From Enterobacter asburiae (lineage in GTDB: Bacteria > Pseudomonadota > Gammaproteobacteria > Enterobacterales > Enterobacteriaceae), in NCBI RefSeq assembly GCF_024599655.1, contig NZ_CP102247.1:2108001-2172000 (forward strand): a stretch of DNA of 64,000 nucleotides, read 5' to 3'. The translations under genes and the position numbers were made by a program. The notes beneath the pieces are model-generated. The model was given only the letters and a program-made list of their open reading frames with translations. It had not been told where the DNA came from and did not search any database. This document shows positions 1 to 7,582 of the stretch, in pieces (position 1 is the stretch's first letter; each line of letters opens with the position of its first letter).

Positions 1-766
1 CCGGCGCGTTCAGCTCGGTTAACAGCGTTTCCAGCGGGTTGGCATTCATCTTGGTGACCGCAATCACCGCAATCAGATGCACGATCAGCCAAACCGTATG
101 CCACGCGCTGCTGTGGGCCGACGGCTTGCCGTGGTGCGGGTCATCATCGTCGCCGTCATCTTCATGCTCGTACACAAACAGGCTCTGGTGCGTTTTGGTC
201 TGAATCAACAGAAACACGCCGTACATGGCGGCGGAAATGAGCGCGACCAGCAGCGCCTGACCGGTGGAGAAGTTTGCACCCGGCAGCGCCATCGGGAAGA
301 CCAGCACAATAATGGCCAGCGGGAAGAGGGCAATCAGATACTGTTTAATGCCGAACAGGTTCATATACTGGGTCGCGAACTTGCGGCCGCCCAGCAGCAG
401 AGAGAAGCCCACCAGGCCGCCCGTCACAATCATAATGATCGAGTAGAGCGTGTCGCGCATCAGCGTCGGCGCGGCATCGCCGGTCGCCATGAGCGCGGAA
501 ATCAGGCTAACTTCGAGGATAACGACGGAAAGGCTGAGAATTAACGATCCGTACGGCTCGCCCAGACGGTGGGCCAGGACGTCCGCATGGCGAACGACGC
601 TAAATGCGCTAGTTAAGATGCCGACCAGGGCAAGAATATTGATACCAACCACCACTGGCAGTGACTGACTGCTTCCCCAGAAGAGCAGCACAGCCAGTGC
701 CAGAACCGGGAAAATGAGTGACGTCTCCTTGTGGCGGGTCTTTACCGCCTCGTGTGTTGCTGTCAT
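1..766 (-). CDS. chaA: Sodium-potassium/proton antiporter ChaA (3' part cut off by the window edge)
   Basis: Inner-membrane cation/proton antiporter of the CaCA superfamily, which exports Na+ or K+ (and Ca2+) at alkaline pH. About 255 N-terminal residues of an expected ~366 are present; the rest lies left of base 1. The translation begins MTATHEAVKTRHKETS and matches E. coli ChaA almost residue for residue, including hydrophobic helices, the HRLGEPYGSLILSLSVVILE stretch and the cytoplasmic acidic loop EDDGDDDDPHH. The start at 766 is preceded by GGAGAA at a good distance. chaB and chaC follow divergently, as in E. coli. Identity is very secure; the missing C-terminus cannot be judged. Confidence 0.96.
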   Translation of the reverse strand, partial: MTATHEAVKTRHKETSLIFPVLALAVLLFWGSSQSLPVVVGINILALVGILTSAFSVVRHADVLAHRLGEPYGSLILSLSVVILEVSLISALMATGDAAPTLMRDTLYSIIMIVTGGLVGFSLLLGGRKFATQYMNLFGIKQYLIALFPLAIIVLVFPMALPGANFSTGQALLVALISAAMYGVFLLIQTKTHQSLFVYEHEDDGDDDDPHHGKPSAHSSAWHTVWLIVHLIAVIAVTKMNANPLETLLTELNAP

Positions 767-825
767 GTGCTTCTCCATCAATGCAGGTGCTTGTAATTAT
801 AGATAGAATTTTGAGGTCATTAAAC

Positions 826-841
826 TAACAGATCTCTGTTA
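826..841. promoter_or_regulatory. 16-base palindrome in the chaA-chaB intergenic region
   Basis: TAACAGATCTCTGTTA is a perfect inverted repeat (7-base arms, 2-base centre) lying about 60 bases upstream of chaA in an AT-rich stretch. Its position fits an operator for the divergent region, but I do not recognise the binding protein. The rest of 767-1036 shows only AT-rich promoter-like sequence. Confidence 0.3.
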
Positions 842-1036
842 AATACCCTTTATTTTTTACTTAATTTTACCCTTTGTCATGATTTTTCTGTTTGATGTCT
901 ATAATTCTCTGTCTTTATTTAATATTCATTAAATAACAACGAATTATAAATGGTATATATTCATAAATTATCGCGGGGTGGCACGCTGCCATATCGTCGT
1001 CCACACTTATCTCTTTAGCCAAAAGAGAGGTCAGTG

Positions 1037-1267
1037 ATGCCCTATAAAACGAAACGCGAATTACCCGATAACGTGCAAAACGTGCTGCCCGCCCATGCGC
1101 AGGATATCTACAAAGAGGCGTTTAACAGCGCCTGGGATCAATACAAAGATAAGGACGATCGCCGGGATGATGCCAGCCGTGAAGAGACGGCGCACAAAGT
1201 CGCCTGGGCCGCCGTAAAACATGAATATGAGAAAGGAGACGACGATAAATGGCATAAAAAGAAATAG
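1037..1267 (+). CDS. chaB: ChaB, putative regulator of the cation transporter ChaA
   Basis: Small 76-residue cytoplasmic protein of the ChaB family, named as a regulator of ChaA although its molecular role is poorly defined. It begins MPYKTKRELPDNV and contains the family-typical AHKVAWAAVKHEYEKGDDD C-terminal half, highly charged and rich in Lys/Asp. ATG at 1037 follows AGAGAGG and gives the same length as E. coli ChaB; a GTG one codon upstream (1034) is possible but less likely. It stands between chaA (divergent) and chaC (same strand). Confidence 0.95.
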   Translation: MPYKTKRELPDNVQNVLPAHAQDIYKEAFNSAWDQYKDKDDRRDDASREETAHKVAWAAVKHEYEKGDDDKWHKKK

Positions 1268-1444
1268 CCGTGAAATAATTCGCTGCCTTCATTTTGACTT
1301 TTCAGGCGGTTGAACTTCCGTTGTATTGCAACTGGTCCGCTAATTGCTTATCGTTATTTAACTGCTGGCAAAATGACCAGCACATAATGCCGGGAAGGCG
1401 AATTACAGATGTCGCAAGGAAGCATGCAGTGGCGGAGGTGGAAA

Positions 1445-2140
1445 GTGTTAACGCGTGATTTCTTAATGAAGGCAGATTGTAAGACGGCATTTGGTGCTAT
1501 TGAGGAATCGCTTCTCTGGTCAGCTGAACAACGTGCGGCGTCACTCGCTGCCACGCTTGCCTGCCGCCCGGATGATGGCCCGGTATGGATTTTTGGCTAC
1601 GGCTCCCTGATGTGGAACCCGGCTCTGGAATTTGTCGAATCGGCAACGGGCACGCTGCCTGGCTGGCACCGCGCATTTTGCCTGCGCCTGACGGCCGGAC
1701 GCGGCAGCGCGTGCCAGCCGGGACGCATGCTTGCACTGAAAGAGGGCGGGCGCACCACGGGCGTGGCGTATCGCCTTCCGGATGCCACGCTGGAGGAGGA
1801 GCTCACGCTGCTCTGGAAGCGCGAGATGATCACCGGCTGCTATATGCCGAGCTGGTGCAAGCTGGAACTGGACGACGGTCGTACCGTCAATGCGCTGGTG
1901 TTTATTATGGACCCGCGCCATCCGCTGTATGAAGCGGATACCCGTACGCAGGTGATTGCCCCGCTGATTGCCGCCGCGAGCGGGCCGCTGGGCACCAACG
2001 CGCAGTATCTCTTCTCCCTCGATCAGGAGCTAACCCGCCTCGGCATGAAGGACGACTGTCTGAATGAGCTGGTGGCGAAGGTGAAGGCACTGCTGGAAGG
2101 GAACCCGCTCAACGGCACGCTGCGAGCAGGCTTTGCCTGA
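1445..2140 (+). CDS. chaC: Glutathione-specific gamma-glutamylcyclotransferase ChaC
   Basis: Cytoplasmic enzyme of the ChaC family that cleaves glutathione to 5-oxoproline and Cys-Gly. The substrate-binding motif WIFGYGSLMWNP lies near residue 50, and the core with the catalytic-type acidic residue region (WKREMITGCY) follows. I chose GTG at 1445 because GGAGG lies 6 bases upstream and the resulting 231 residues equal the E. coli length. An in-frame ATG at 1409 would add 12 residues (MSQGSMQWRRWK) without a good ribosome site. The gene is followed by a clear terminator at 2145-2166. Confidence 0.94.
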   Translation: MLTRDFLMKADCKTAFGAIEESLLWSAEQRAASLAATLACRPDDGPVWIFGYGSLMWNPALEFVESATGTLPGWHRAFCLRLTAGRGSACQPGRMLALKEGGRTTGVAYRLPDATLEEELTLLWKREMITGCYMPSWCKLELDDGRTVNALVFIMDPRHPLYEADTRTQVIAPLIAAASGPLGTNAQYLFSLDQELTRLGMKDDCLNELVAKVKALLEGNPLNGTLRAGFA

Positions 2141-2144
2141 TAAT

Positions 2145-2166
2145 ACGCCCGGCTCGCCGGGCGTTT
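2145..2166 (+). terminator. Terminator of chaC
   Basis: ACGCCCGG-CTCG-CCGGGCGT stem-loop followed by TTTAATC, five bases after the chaC stop and just before the convergent DUF1883 gene ends. Confidence 0.8.
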
Positions 2167-2170
2167 AATC

Positions 2171-2410
2171 TTATGCCGCCACGTAGCTGACGGAATGCTC
2201 CAGCGACTGACTGTGGCTGTCGATCAGCACATCCCACGTGCCGGTATACGGCACGGTAAGCCAGGCCTTATCGTCCTGCACGGTCAGAATATCCGCCTGG
2301 GATTGTTTTTGTGCTTTCGCACTCATCAGATGAATACGGCAGCGCTCTGAGCAACGCACCACTACCGTATCCCCGCCAAACAGTTTCAAACTTGTTTTCA
2401 CCAGTGCCAT
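2171..2410 (-). CDS. Small DUF1883-like protein
   Basis: A 79-residue protein, MALVKTSLKLFGGDTVVVRCSERCRIHLMS..., ending LEHSVSYVAA. The order of short beta-forming segments (GDTVVVRCSERCRIHLM, WLTVPYTGTWDVLID) resembles the DUF1883 family as I remember it; no biochemical function is known to me. There is no signal peptide or membrane helix, and two cysteines lie close together (CSERC). GGGG lies seven bases before ATG. It is convergent with chaC, is not part of the E. coli chaC-ychN order, and has its own FNR-like promoter, which suggests an anaerobic role. Gene reality is supported by ribosome site, promoter and the tight convergent fit. Confidence 0.72.
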   Translation of the reverse strand: MALVKTSLKLFGGDTVVVRCSERCRIHLMSAKAQKQSQADILTVQDDKAWLTVPYTGTWDVLIDSHSQSLEHSVSYVAA

Positions 2411-2463
2411 TTTTTACCCCGTCGATTTTGCCCATCCCGAGCGTGATATTGTTCACAAATTAC

Positions 2464-2512
2464 TCATTGCATAACACCAAAGCGGGGGGCGAGGGATGAT
2501 GATTTTGATCAA
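2464..2512 (-). promoter_or_regulatory. FNR-like class II promoter of the DUF1883 gene
   Basis: On the minus strand TTGAT-CAAA-ATCAT (2512-2499) matches the FNR box TTGATnnnnATCAA at 9 of 10 positions. A -10-like TGTTAT lies at 2476-2471. Spacing puts the FNR centre about 41.5 bases before a start near 2464, the normal class II arrangement. Confidence 0.55.
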
Positions 2513-2565
2513 AAAATGGCATAACGTTTAAACAAAAATGACAAAATGCCTGAAAGCATTCAGCT

Positions 2566-2594
2566 GGCGCGGGTTTTACCCGAAAACCCGCGCC
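2566..2594. terminator. GC-rich hairpin behind the chemoreceptor gene
   Basis: GGCGCGGGTTTT and AAAACCCGCGCC form a perfect 12-base stem with a 5-base loop, ten bases after the chemoreceptor stop codon. No T tract follows on either strand, so it may protect the 3' end or be a weak terminator. Confidence 0.5.
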
Positions 2595-2603
2595 GGAATA
2601 AAA

Positions 2604-4388
2604 TTAAATGCGGAAATGGCCGGCTGTTTCAGCAAGGTCGCCCGCCTGGCTCTGCAGGGCACCCGCGGCGGCGGCGGATTCCACCACCAGCTCGGCGTTC
2701 TGCTGCACCATGCGGTCGAGATGGGTCACCGCGTGGTTGATCTCGTGAATGCCTTTCATCTGCTCGCTGGTGGCGATGGAAATTTCGCGCATGATGCCGG
2801 AGACGCTGCCGATGCTGGAGCGGATCTCATCCATGCTTTCCCCTGCCAGATGCACGTAGCGGGAGCCGGTTGCCACGCTGTCGGTGGTGGAATCAATCAG
2901 CGATTTGATCTCTTTCGCCGCCTGAGCACTACGGCTTGCCAGGTTACGCACTTCGCCTGCGACGACGGCAAACCCGCGCCCCTGCTCACCGGCACGCGCC
3001 GCCTCGACGGAGGCGTTCAGCGCCAGAATGTTGGTCTGGAAAGCAATGCCGTCAATCACGCTGGTGATATCGCCAATTTTTGCCGACGCAACCTCAATGG
3101 ACTGCATGGTGCTGATCGCCTGCGATACCACCTCGCCGCCGCGCGCCGCGGCCGCTGAGGCTTTGCTCGCCTGATCGTTGGCTTCTGCTGCCGATTCATT
3201 CGACTGGGTCACGGAGGCGGTGATCTGCTCCACGGCGCTGGCCGTCTCGCGCAGGCTGGATGCCGCCTGCTCGGTACGTCCGGAAAGATCCTGGTTACCC
3301 GCGGCAATCTCCTGCGCCGCGTTTTTCACCGATTCACTGGCATCCCGGAGCTGCACCATCACCACCGACAGCTTATCGCTGAAGGCGTTAAAGGCCTGGG
3401 CAATCTGCGCGACTTCGTCCTCGCCGCTGTCCGGCAGGCGCTGGGACAGATCGTTAGTCCCGTTGGCAATGTTGTGCATCGCGTCGCGAATGTCGGACAG
3501 ACGCTTCAGCAGGCGGGCAATCAGGAAGTGAACAATGGCCGCGCTCAGGAGTGCCAGGAACACCAGCGAAATCGCCGATGCTTTAAGCAGGGAACGCATG
3601 CCGGAGGTGGCGTCACCGTTGTCCAGCGCGACGACTAACAGCCAGTTAGTGCCCGGTACGGCTGTCGCCACGAAGGTTTTTTCAGCGTCGTTCAGCGTTC
3701 CGTCGACGAGGTTACCGCTTTTCAACGCAGCAAAATCAATGCCTTTGATCGTCTCAGCAAAGGGTTTGAGCGTCAGGGCCGGATCGTTAGCGGCAATCAC
3801 GCTGCCGTCACTGTTCAGAAGCAACCCGCTGCTGGCCGGAGTTGGATGGATCCCGCGCACGTTTGCCACCACGCTGTCCATCGCCACATCGCCCGCCACC
3901 ACCGCTTTAAGGGTGCCATTTTCTTTTACCGGCACGGCGAAGGTCACCACCAGCTTACCGGTCCCCGCGTCAACGTAGGGCGCGGTGACAACCGGACCGT
4001 CCGTGCTGACTACCTGCTGATACCACGGGCGAATGGTCGGGTCATAGTCCGCCGGGACGCCCGCCGGCTCAGAGAATTTCGCCGTTTTGCTGGCGTAGCC
4101 AACATAGACGTTGGTAAAACCACCCGCCTGCGCAAGCTGTTTAAACACCGGAACCGGATCGTCATTCAGCGCAACGGTCTGCGCAGAGGCAATCACCGTC
4201 ATCTTGCTTTTGACCCAGTCGGCAATCGCCATGTTATGGCTGGCGCTGGTGCTGGTCAGGATATCGCGCTGAGACTGCTGGTTATCCTGACGTGTTACCT
4301 GAAAGTTAATGACGGTATTGAGGAGAAGGGCGACGACCAGACAGCCTGCCGTCGCAGCGATGATGCGTGCACGAATCGATCTGAACAT
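2604..4388 (-). CDS. Methyl-accepting chemotaxis protein with a dCache sensor
   Basis: Inner-membrane chemoreceptor, 594 residues. Order: first membrane helix about residues 8-28, periplasmic dCache sensor to about 275, second helix (SLVFLALLSAAIVHFLIA), HAMP domain, then the methyl-accepting coiled coil with the conserved tip GEVRNLASRSAQAAKEIKSL. The sensor carries YDPTIRPWYQQ followed by APYVDAGTG, which looks like the amino-acid-binding motif of dCache_1 receptors (Arg, Trp, Tyr, Asp), so an amino-acid ligand is inferred. The C-terminus ends AETAGHFRI without the NWETF pentapeptide that tethers CheR. It is absent from this place in E. coli and has a flagellar-type promoter upstream. Confidence 0.93.
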   Translation of the reverse strand: MFRSIRARIIAATAGCLVVALLLNTVINFQVTRQDNQQSQRDILTSTSASHNMAIADWVKSKMTVIASAQTVALNDDPVPVFKQLAQAGGFTNVYVGYASKTAKFSEPAGVPADYDPTIRPWYQQVVSTDGPVVTAPYVDAGTGKLVVTFAVPVKENGTLKAVVAGDVAMDSVVANVRGIHPTPASSGLLLNSDGSVIAANDPALTLKPFAETIKGIDFAALKSGNLVDGTLNDAEKTFVATAVPGTNWLLVVALDNGDATSGMRSLLKASAISLVFLALLSAAIVHFLIARLLKRLSDIRDAMHNIANGTNDLSQRLPDSGEDEVAQIAQAFNAFSDKLSVVMVQLRDASESVKNAAQEIAAGNQDLSGRTEQAASSLRETASAVEQITASVTQSNESAAEANDQASKASAAAARGGEVVSQAISTMQSIEVASAKIGDITSVIDGIAFQTNILALNASVEAARAGEQGRGFAVVAGEVRNLASRSAQAAKEIKSLIDSTTDSVATGSRYVHLAGESMDEIRSSIGSVSGIMREISIATSEQMKGIHEINHAVTHLDRMVQQNAELVVESAAAAGALQSQAGDLAETAGHFRI

Positions 4389-4419
4389 AAGTGAAATACC
4401 TGCTGTGTTGTTTCCATGC

Positions 4420-4447
4420 CTATCGGCAACCCCGCAGGTAAACTTGA
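4420..4447 (-). promoter_or_regulatory. Sigma-28 (FliA) type promoter of the chemoreceptor
   Basis: On the minus strand TCAAGTTT (4447-4440), 12 bases, then GCCGATAG (4427-4420). The flagellar consensus is TAAAGTTT-N11-GCCGATAA, so only two bases and one spacer base differ. It lies 32 bases before the start codon. Confidence 0.65.
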
Positions 4448-4494
4448 TGCTGAAACCGCGTCCATAAGAAAATAATATTTTTACGAGTTTATTA

Positions 4495-4848
4495 TTAAAA
4501 AGTTAATACTTTATCTGCGGACAGCGTCCACTCGGCCAGCTCAACCAGCGTACCAATTTCTACCCCCTCAATCAGCGGCAGTCCGGTAATGCCGCGGCCG
4601 TCGGTGCAGGTCTTGCACAGCTTCACCGGTACGTTTTGCGCGGTCAGGATCTCCAGCATCTGCTGAATGTTATAGCCCTCTGCCGGTTTTTGACCCTTCA
4701 GCCCCGCGGTGACCGCATCCGACATTAAAAAGAGCCGTAACGCCAGGTCGCTCTCTTTTTCACGCAGCGCAATCGCCAGGCGCAGGCTGTTAAAAAGAGA
4801 TTCGCTGCCGTAGGCCGCACCGTTGGCGACGATCACAATCTTCTGCAT
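4495..4848 (-). CDS. ychN: DsrE/F-like protein YchN
   Basis: Cytoplasmic 117-residue protein of the DsrE/DsrF/YchN family of sulfur-relay-like folds; E. coli YchN forms a hexamer of unknown function. The sequence MQKIVIVANGAAYGSESLFNS and the conserved cysteine pair in VKLCKTCTDGRG are visible. Length equals E. coli. In E. coli it follows chaC directly; here the DUF1883 gene and chemoreceptor separate them. It is divergent from nasR with a 72-base shared upstream region. Confidence 0.93.
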   Translation of the reverse strand: MQKIVIVANGAAYGSESLFNSLRLAIALREKESDLALRLFLMSDAVTAGLKGQKPAEGYNIQQMLEILTAQNVPVKLCKTCTDGRGITGLPLIEGVEIGTLVELAEWTLSADKVLTF

Positions 4849-4920
4849 GTTGACTCCTGTTCTTATAAAGGCACGAATATTGCTTAATTCTTCCGAGTTT
4901 CGCTGTCCGGGAGAGTAAGC

Positions 4921-6105
4921 ATGACATTAATGGCTGGCATTTCGCCAGGCGCTGCAGAATGGCTCACGCGCGCAAAAATGATGCGTCAGGAGCAGTTCAG
5001 CAAGCTGGCACAGCTGGGCGTACTTGTGCACGGCATTAGCCAACTGGTGCACATGTTACAGTGCGAGCGCGGGGCGTCCAACGTCTGGCTCTGCTCACAG
5101 GGTAAGCTGTACGCCCCCGAATGCAAAGCCAGCCGGGCGCTGGTGGATGAAAATCTCGCAGCCCTTTACGGCATTCTTGAAACACAGTCGCCGATCCCGG
5201 GAAGTACCGTCTGTGAACGCATCGGCGGCGCGCTCCTGAGTCTGGATACGCTTCCCGCGCTGCGTGACGGTGTGATTCAGCAAACGGTAACGGCACCGCA
5301 GGCGATGGAACACTACTCCCGCATGCTTCGCCATCTGCTCAGTATCGTGCCGCAACTCAATGACAGCATTGACGATCCGCAAATCGCAGGACGTTTTGTC
5401 GCGCTTTATAGCCTGATGCAGGGCAAAGAGCTGGCGGGACAGGAGCGAGCGCTGGGGGCGATTGGCTTCACGCAGGGCTTTTTCGATGAGGTGACCCGCC
5501 AGAGGCTGGTTGACCGTATTGACGGGCAGCAGGCCTGCTTTGAGATCTTTCTCTCACACAGCGCCGCTGACGTTCAGGCCACCTTTTCAATGCACTGTCA
5601 GCCCGATCGTGAAACGGAGCAGCTCCGGCGCGTGGCCTGTACCCGCCAGCCTGCCGCAGATGATGGCCTTACCGCGCTGAACTGGTTTGCTCTGCAAACC
5701 GCGCGCCTTGAGCATCTGCGCACGCTGGAGGAGACGATCATCGCCGATCTGATGGTCGCGGTGGACGAATGCATTCACCGTGACGATGAGTACGCGCTCA
5801 CCGCCGATGAACAGGATGACCCGCCGATCCGTTATCCGGAAAAACCGTTGCTCACCCTGGTTCGCCAGCAGGCACGCGAGATAGAGCAGCTCTCACGTCA
5901 GCTTGCGTCGCTGCGCGATACGCTTGAAGAGCGCAAAATCATTGATAAAGCGAAAAGCGTGCTGATGACGCATCAGAATATGAGTGAGGAACAGGCCTGG
6001 ACCGCGCTGCGCAAAATGGCGATGGACAAGAACCAAAGGATGGTGGATATCGCCCGCGCGCTGCTCATGGTGAAGAATTTGTGGCAGGTAACACCAAAGG
6101 AGTAA
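4921..6105 (+). CDS. nasR: Nitrate-responsive antiterminator NasR
   Basis: RNA-binding antiterminator that lets transcription pass the nas leader terminator when nitrate or nitrite is bound. 394 residues. The N-terminal four-helix NIT sensor (about 35-300) has ERGAS near residue 49-53 and KELAGQERALGAIG; arginines in these motifs are implicated in nitrate sensing in the Klebsiella protein. After a coiled linker rich in Gln/Arg/Leu, the C-terminal ANTAR domain (about 330-390) reads ERKIIDKAKSVLM...MSEEQAWTALRKMAMD. ATG at 4921 follows GGGAGAG. It sits just upstream of the operon it controls, as in Klebsiella, and its own transcript seems separate. Confidence 0.95.
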   Translation: MTLMAGISPGAAEWLTRAKMMRQEQFSKLAQLGVLVHGISQLVHMLQCERGASNVWLCSQGKLYAPECKASRALVDENLAALYGILETQSPIPGSTVCERIGGALLSLDTLPALRDGVIQQTVTAPQAMEHYSRMLRHLLSIVPQLNDSIDDPQIAGRFVALYSLMQGKELAGQERALGAIGFTQGFFDEVTRQRLVDRIDGQQACFEIFLSHSAADVQATFSMHCQPDRETEQLRRVACTRQPAADDGLTALNWFALQTARLEHLRTLEETIIADLMVAVDECIHRDDEYALTADEQDDPPIRYPEKPLLTLVRQQAREIEQLSRQLASLRDTLEERKIIDKAKSVLMTHQNMSEEQAWTALRKMAMDKNQRMVDIARALLMVKNLWQVTPKE

Positions 6106-6106
6106 C

Positions 6107-6145
6107 TGCACGGTCAGTGGGCATTTTCTGCATGATTGCGGTGCG
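6107..6145. promoter_or_regulatory. Two NtrC-like sites upstream of nasF
   Basis: TGCACG-N5-TGGGCA (6107-6123) and TGCATG-N5-GGTGCG (6129-6145) resemble the NtrC consensus TGCACC-N5-GGTGCA and lie 50-90 bases upstream of the sigma-54 -24 element. Klebsiella nasF is known to need NtrC. Confidence 0.55.
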
Positions 6146-6194
6146 TAAAGTCGAGGGAATACGGTAAGCGCTGCAAAAAACAGTGCGTTAAAAC

Positions 6195-6212
6195 CTGGCA
6201 TTTACTTTGCAT
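6195..6212 (+). promoter_or_regulatory. Sigma-54 promoter of the nas operon
   Basis: CTGGCA at -24 and TTTGCA at -12, with the invariant GG (6197-6198) and GC (6209-6210) separated by exactly 10 bases. It lies downstream of the NtrC-like sites and directly before the structured leader. Confidence 0.8.
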
Positions 6213-6231
6213 TATCAGATTAACCATTTTT

Positions 6232-6260
6232 GACGATGCGCCAACGGCGGTGCATGCGTC
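6232..6260 (+). promoter_or_regulatory. ANTAR-target hairpin in the nas leader
   Basis: GACG-ATGCGCC pairs with GGTGCAT-g-CGTC, leaving the hexaloop AACGGC (6243-6248). The loop has A at position 1 and G at position 4, the two conserved loop bases of ANTAR RNA targets. NasR from the adjacent gene is the expected ligand. A second hexaloop hairpin, expected to overlap the terminator, is not clear to me. Confidence 0.7.
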
Positions 6261-6272
6261 TTCGGGATAAAG

Positions 6273-6311
6273 GCGTCCAGCGGTGCTCCGGCACGGTGGG
6301 CGCTTTTTTTT
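6273..6311 (+). terminator. Leader attenuator of the nas operon
   Basis: GCGTCCA (6273-6279) pairs with TGGGCGC (6297-6303), with an inner GTGC-TCCG-GCAC stem, and is followed by eight T residues. It ends about 20 bases before nasF, so it must be read through for operon expression; this is the NasR-controlled terminator. Confidence 0.8.
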
Positions 6312-6332
6312 GGCTTTTTTTCAGGAGCGGTT

Positions 6333-7580
6333 ATGGCGGATTTGTCGAGACGGCGATTTTTGCAGGCCAGCATGCTGGCGGGTGGCGCAATGCTGTTACC
6401 GGGTGTCATGCAGGCCACGTGGGCGGCAGGCTCGGATAAACCGGAGCAGGAAACGGTGCGTATCGGGTTTATCCCGCTGACCGACTGTGCCCCTGTGGTT
6501 ATCGCGGCGCTGAAAGGGTTTGATAAAAAATACGGCATTACCATCGTGCCCACCAAAGAGGCGAGCTGGGCGGCGGTGCGCGACAAGCTGGTGGCGGGCG
6601 AACTCGATGCCGCACACATTCTCTACGGCCTGCTGTACGGACTGGAGCTGGGCATCGCCGGTAAGCCACAGCAGATGGCTAACCTGATGACCCTCAACCA
6701 GAACGGTCAGGCCATTACGCTCTCCAGCGATCTGGCAGAGAAGGGCGTTCGCGATCTCGATGGGCTGAAAAAGCTGATTGGGCAGCAGGCGCCCGGCACT
6801 TATACCTTCGCGCACACCTTCCCGACCGGGACGCACGCCATGTGGCTCTACTACTGGCTGGCCAGCGCGGGCATTAACCCCTTTGATGACGTGCGCACGG
6901 TAGTAGTGCCGCCACCGCAGATGGTGATGAACATGCGCATTGGCAACATGGTCGGCTTTTGCGTCGGCGAGCCGTGGAACGCGCGAGCCATCAACGACCG
7001 CATCGGTTTTACCGCCGCCACGTCACAGTCTATCTGGGCCGACCATCCGGAAAAAATTCTCGGTACGCGTCGCGACTGGGTGGAGAAAAACCCGCACACC
7101 GCGCGGGCGCTGGTGAGCGCGGTGCTGGAGGCGGCGCGCTGGATTGAGGCGTCCCCGGAAAACAAACGCGAAACCGCGCAGATCCTCTCCCGCCGGGCGT
7201 GGCTCAACTGCAAGGAACAGTATCTCACCGGACGCATGCTCGGCGAGTACGACAACGGTCTGGGACAGCGCTGGCAGGATGCGCACCCGATCCGCTTTTT
7301 CAACGAAGGGGCCGTCAGCTACCCGTATCACTCCGACGGCATGTGGTTCTTAACCCAGTTCCGCCGCTGGGGCTTGCTCAAAGCCGCGCCGGACTATGCG
7401 GGCATCGCACAGCGCATTAACCAGACCGCGGTCTGGCAGGATGCCGCCACGGCGGTGGGGGGCATTACCACACCGACTTCACCACTGCGCAGTAGCACAT
7501 TGATGGACGGCACCGTCTGGAACGGTACCGACCCGGAAGGATACGCCAACCGTTTCGCCATTCATCGTAAAGGGGCCTGA
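6333..7580 (+). CDS. nasF: Nitrate ABC transporter substrate-binding protein NasF
   Basis: Periplasmic nitrate-binding protein of the NrtA/CmpA family, 415 residues. The N-terminus MADLSRRRFLQASMLAGGAM is a twin-arginine signal (SRRRFLQ) with cleavage probably after TWAAG. The binding-protein body starts VRIGFIPLTDCAPVVIAALK and includes FAHTFPTGTHAMWLYYW. ATG at 6333 follows AGGAG at 6323. It is the first gene behind the attenuator, two bases before nasE. Confidence 0.94.
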   Translation: MADLSRRRFLQASMLAGGAMLLPGVMQATWAAGSDKPEQETVRIGFIPLTDCAPVVIAALKGFDKKYGITIVPTKEASWAAVRDKLVAGELDAAHILYGLLYGLELGIAGKPQQMANLMTLNQNGQAITLSSDLAEKGVRDLDGLKKLIGQQAPGTYTFAHTFPTGTHAMWLYYWLASAGINPFDDVRTVVVPPPQMVMNMRIGNMVGFCVGEPWNARAINDRIGFTAATSQSIWADHPEKILGTRRDWVEKNPHTARALVSAVLEAARWIEASPENKRETAQILSRRAWLNCKEQYLTGRMLGEYDNGLGQRWQDAHPIRFFNEGAVSYPYHSDGMWFLTQFRRWGLLKAAPDYAGIAQRINQTAVWQDAATAVGGITTPTSPLRSSTLMDGTVWNGTDPEGYANRFAIHRKGA

Positions 7581-7582
7581 TT

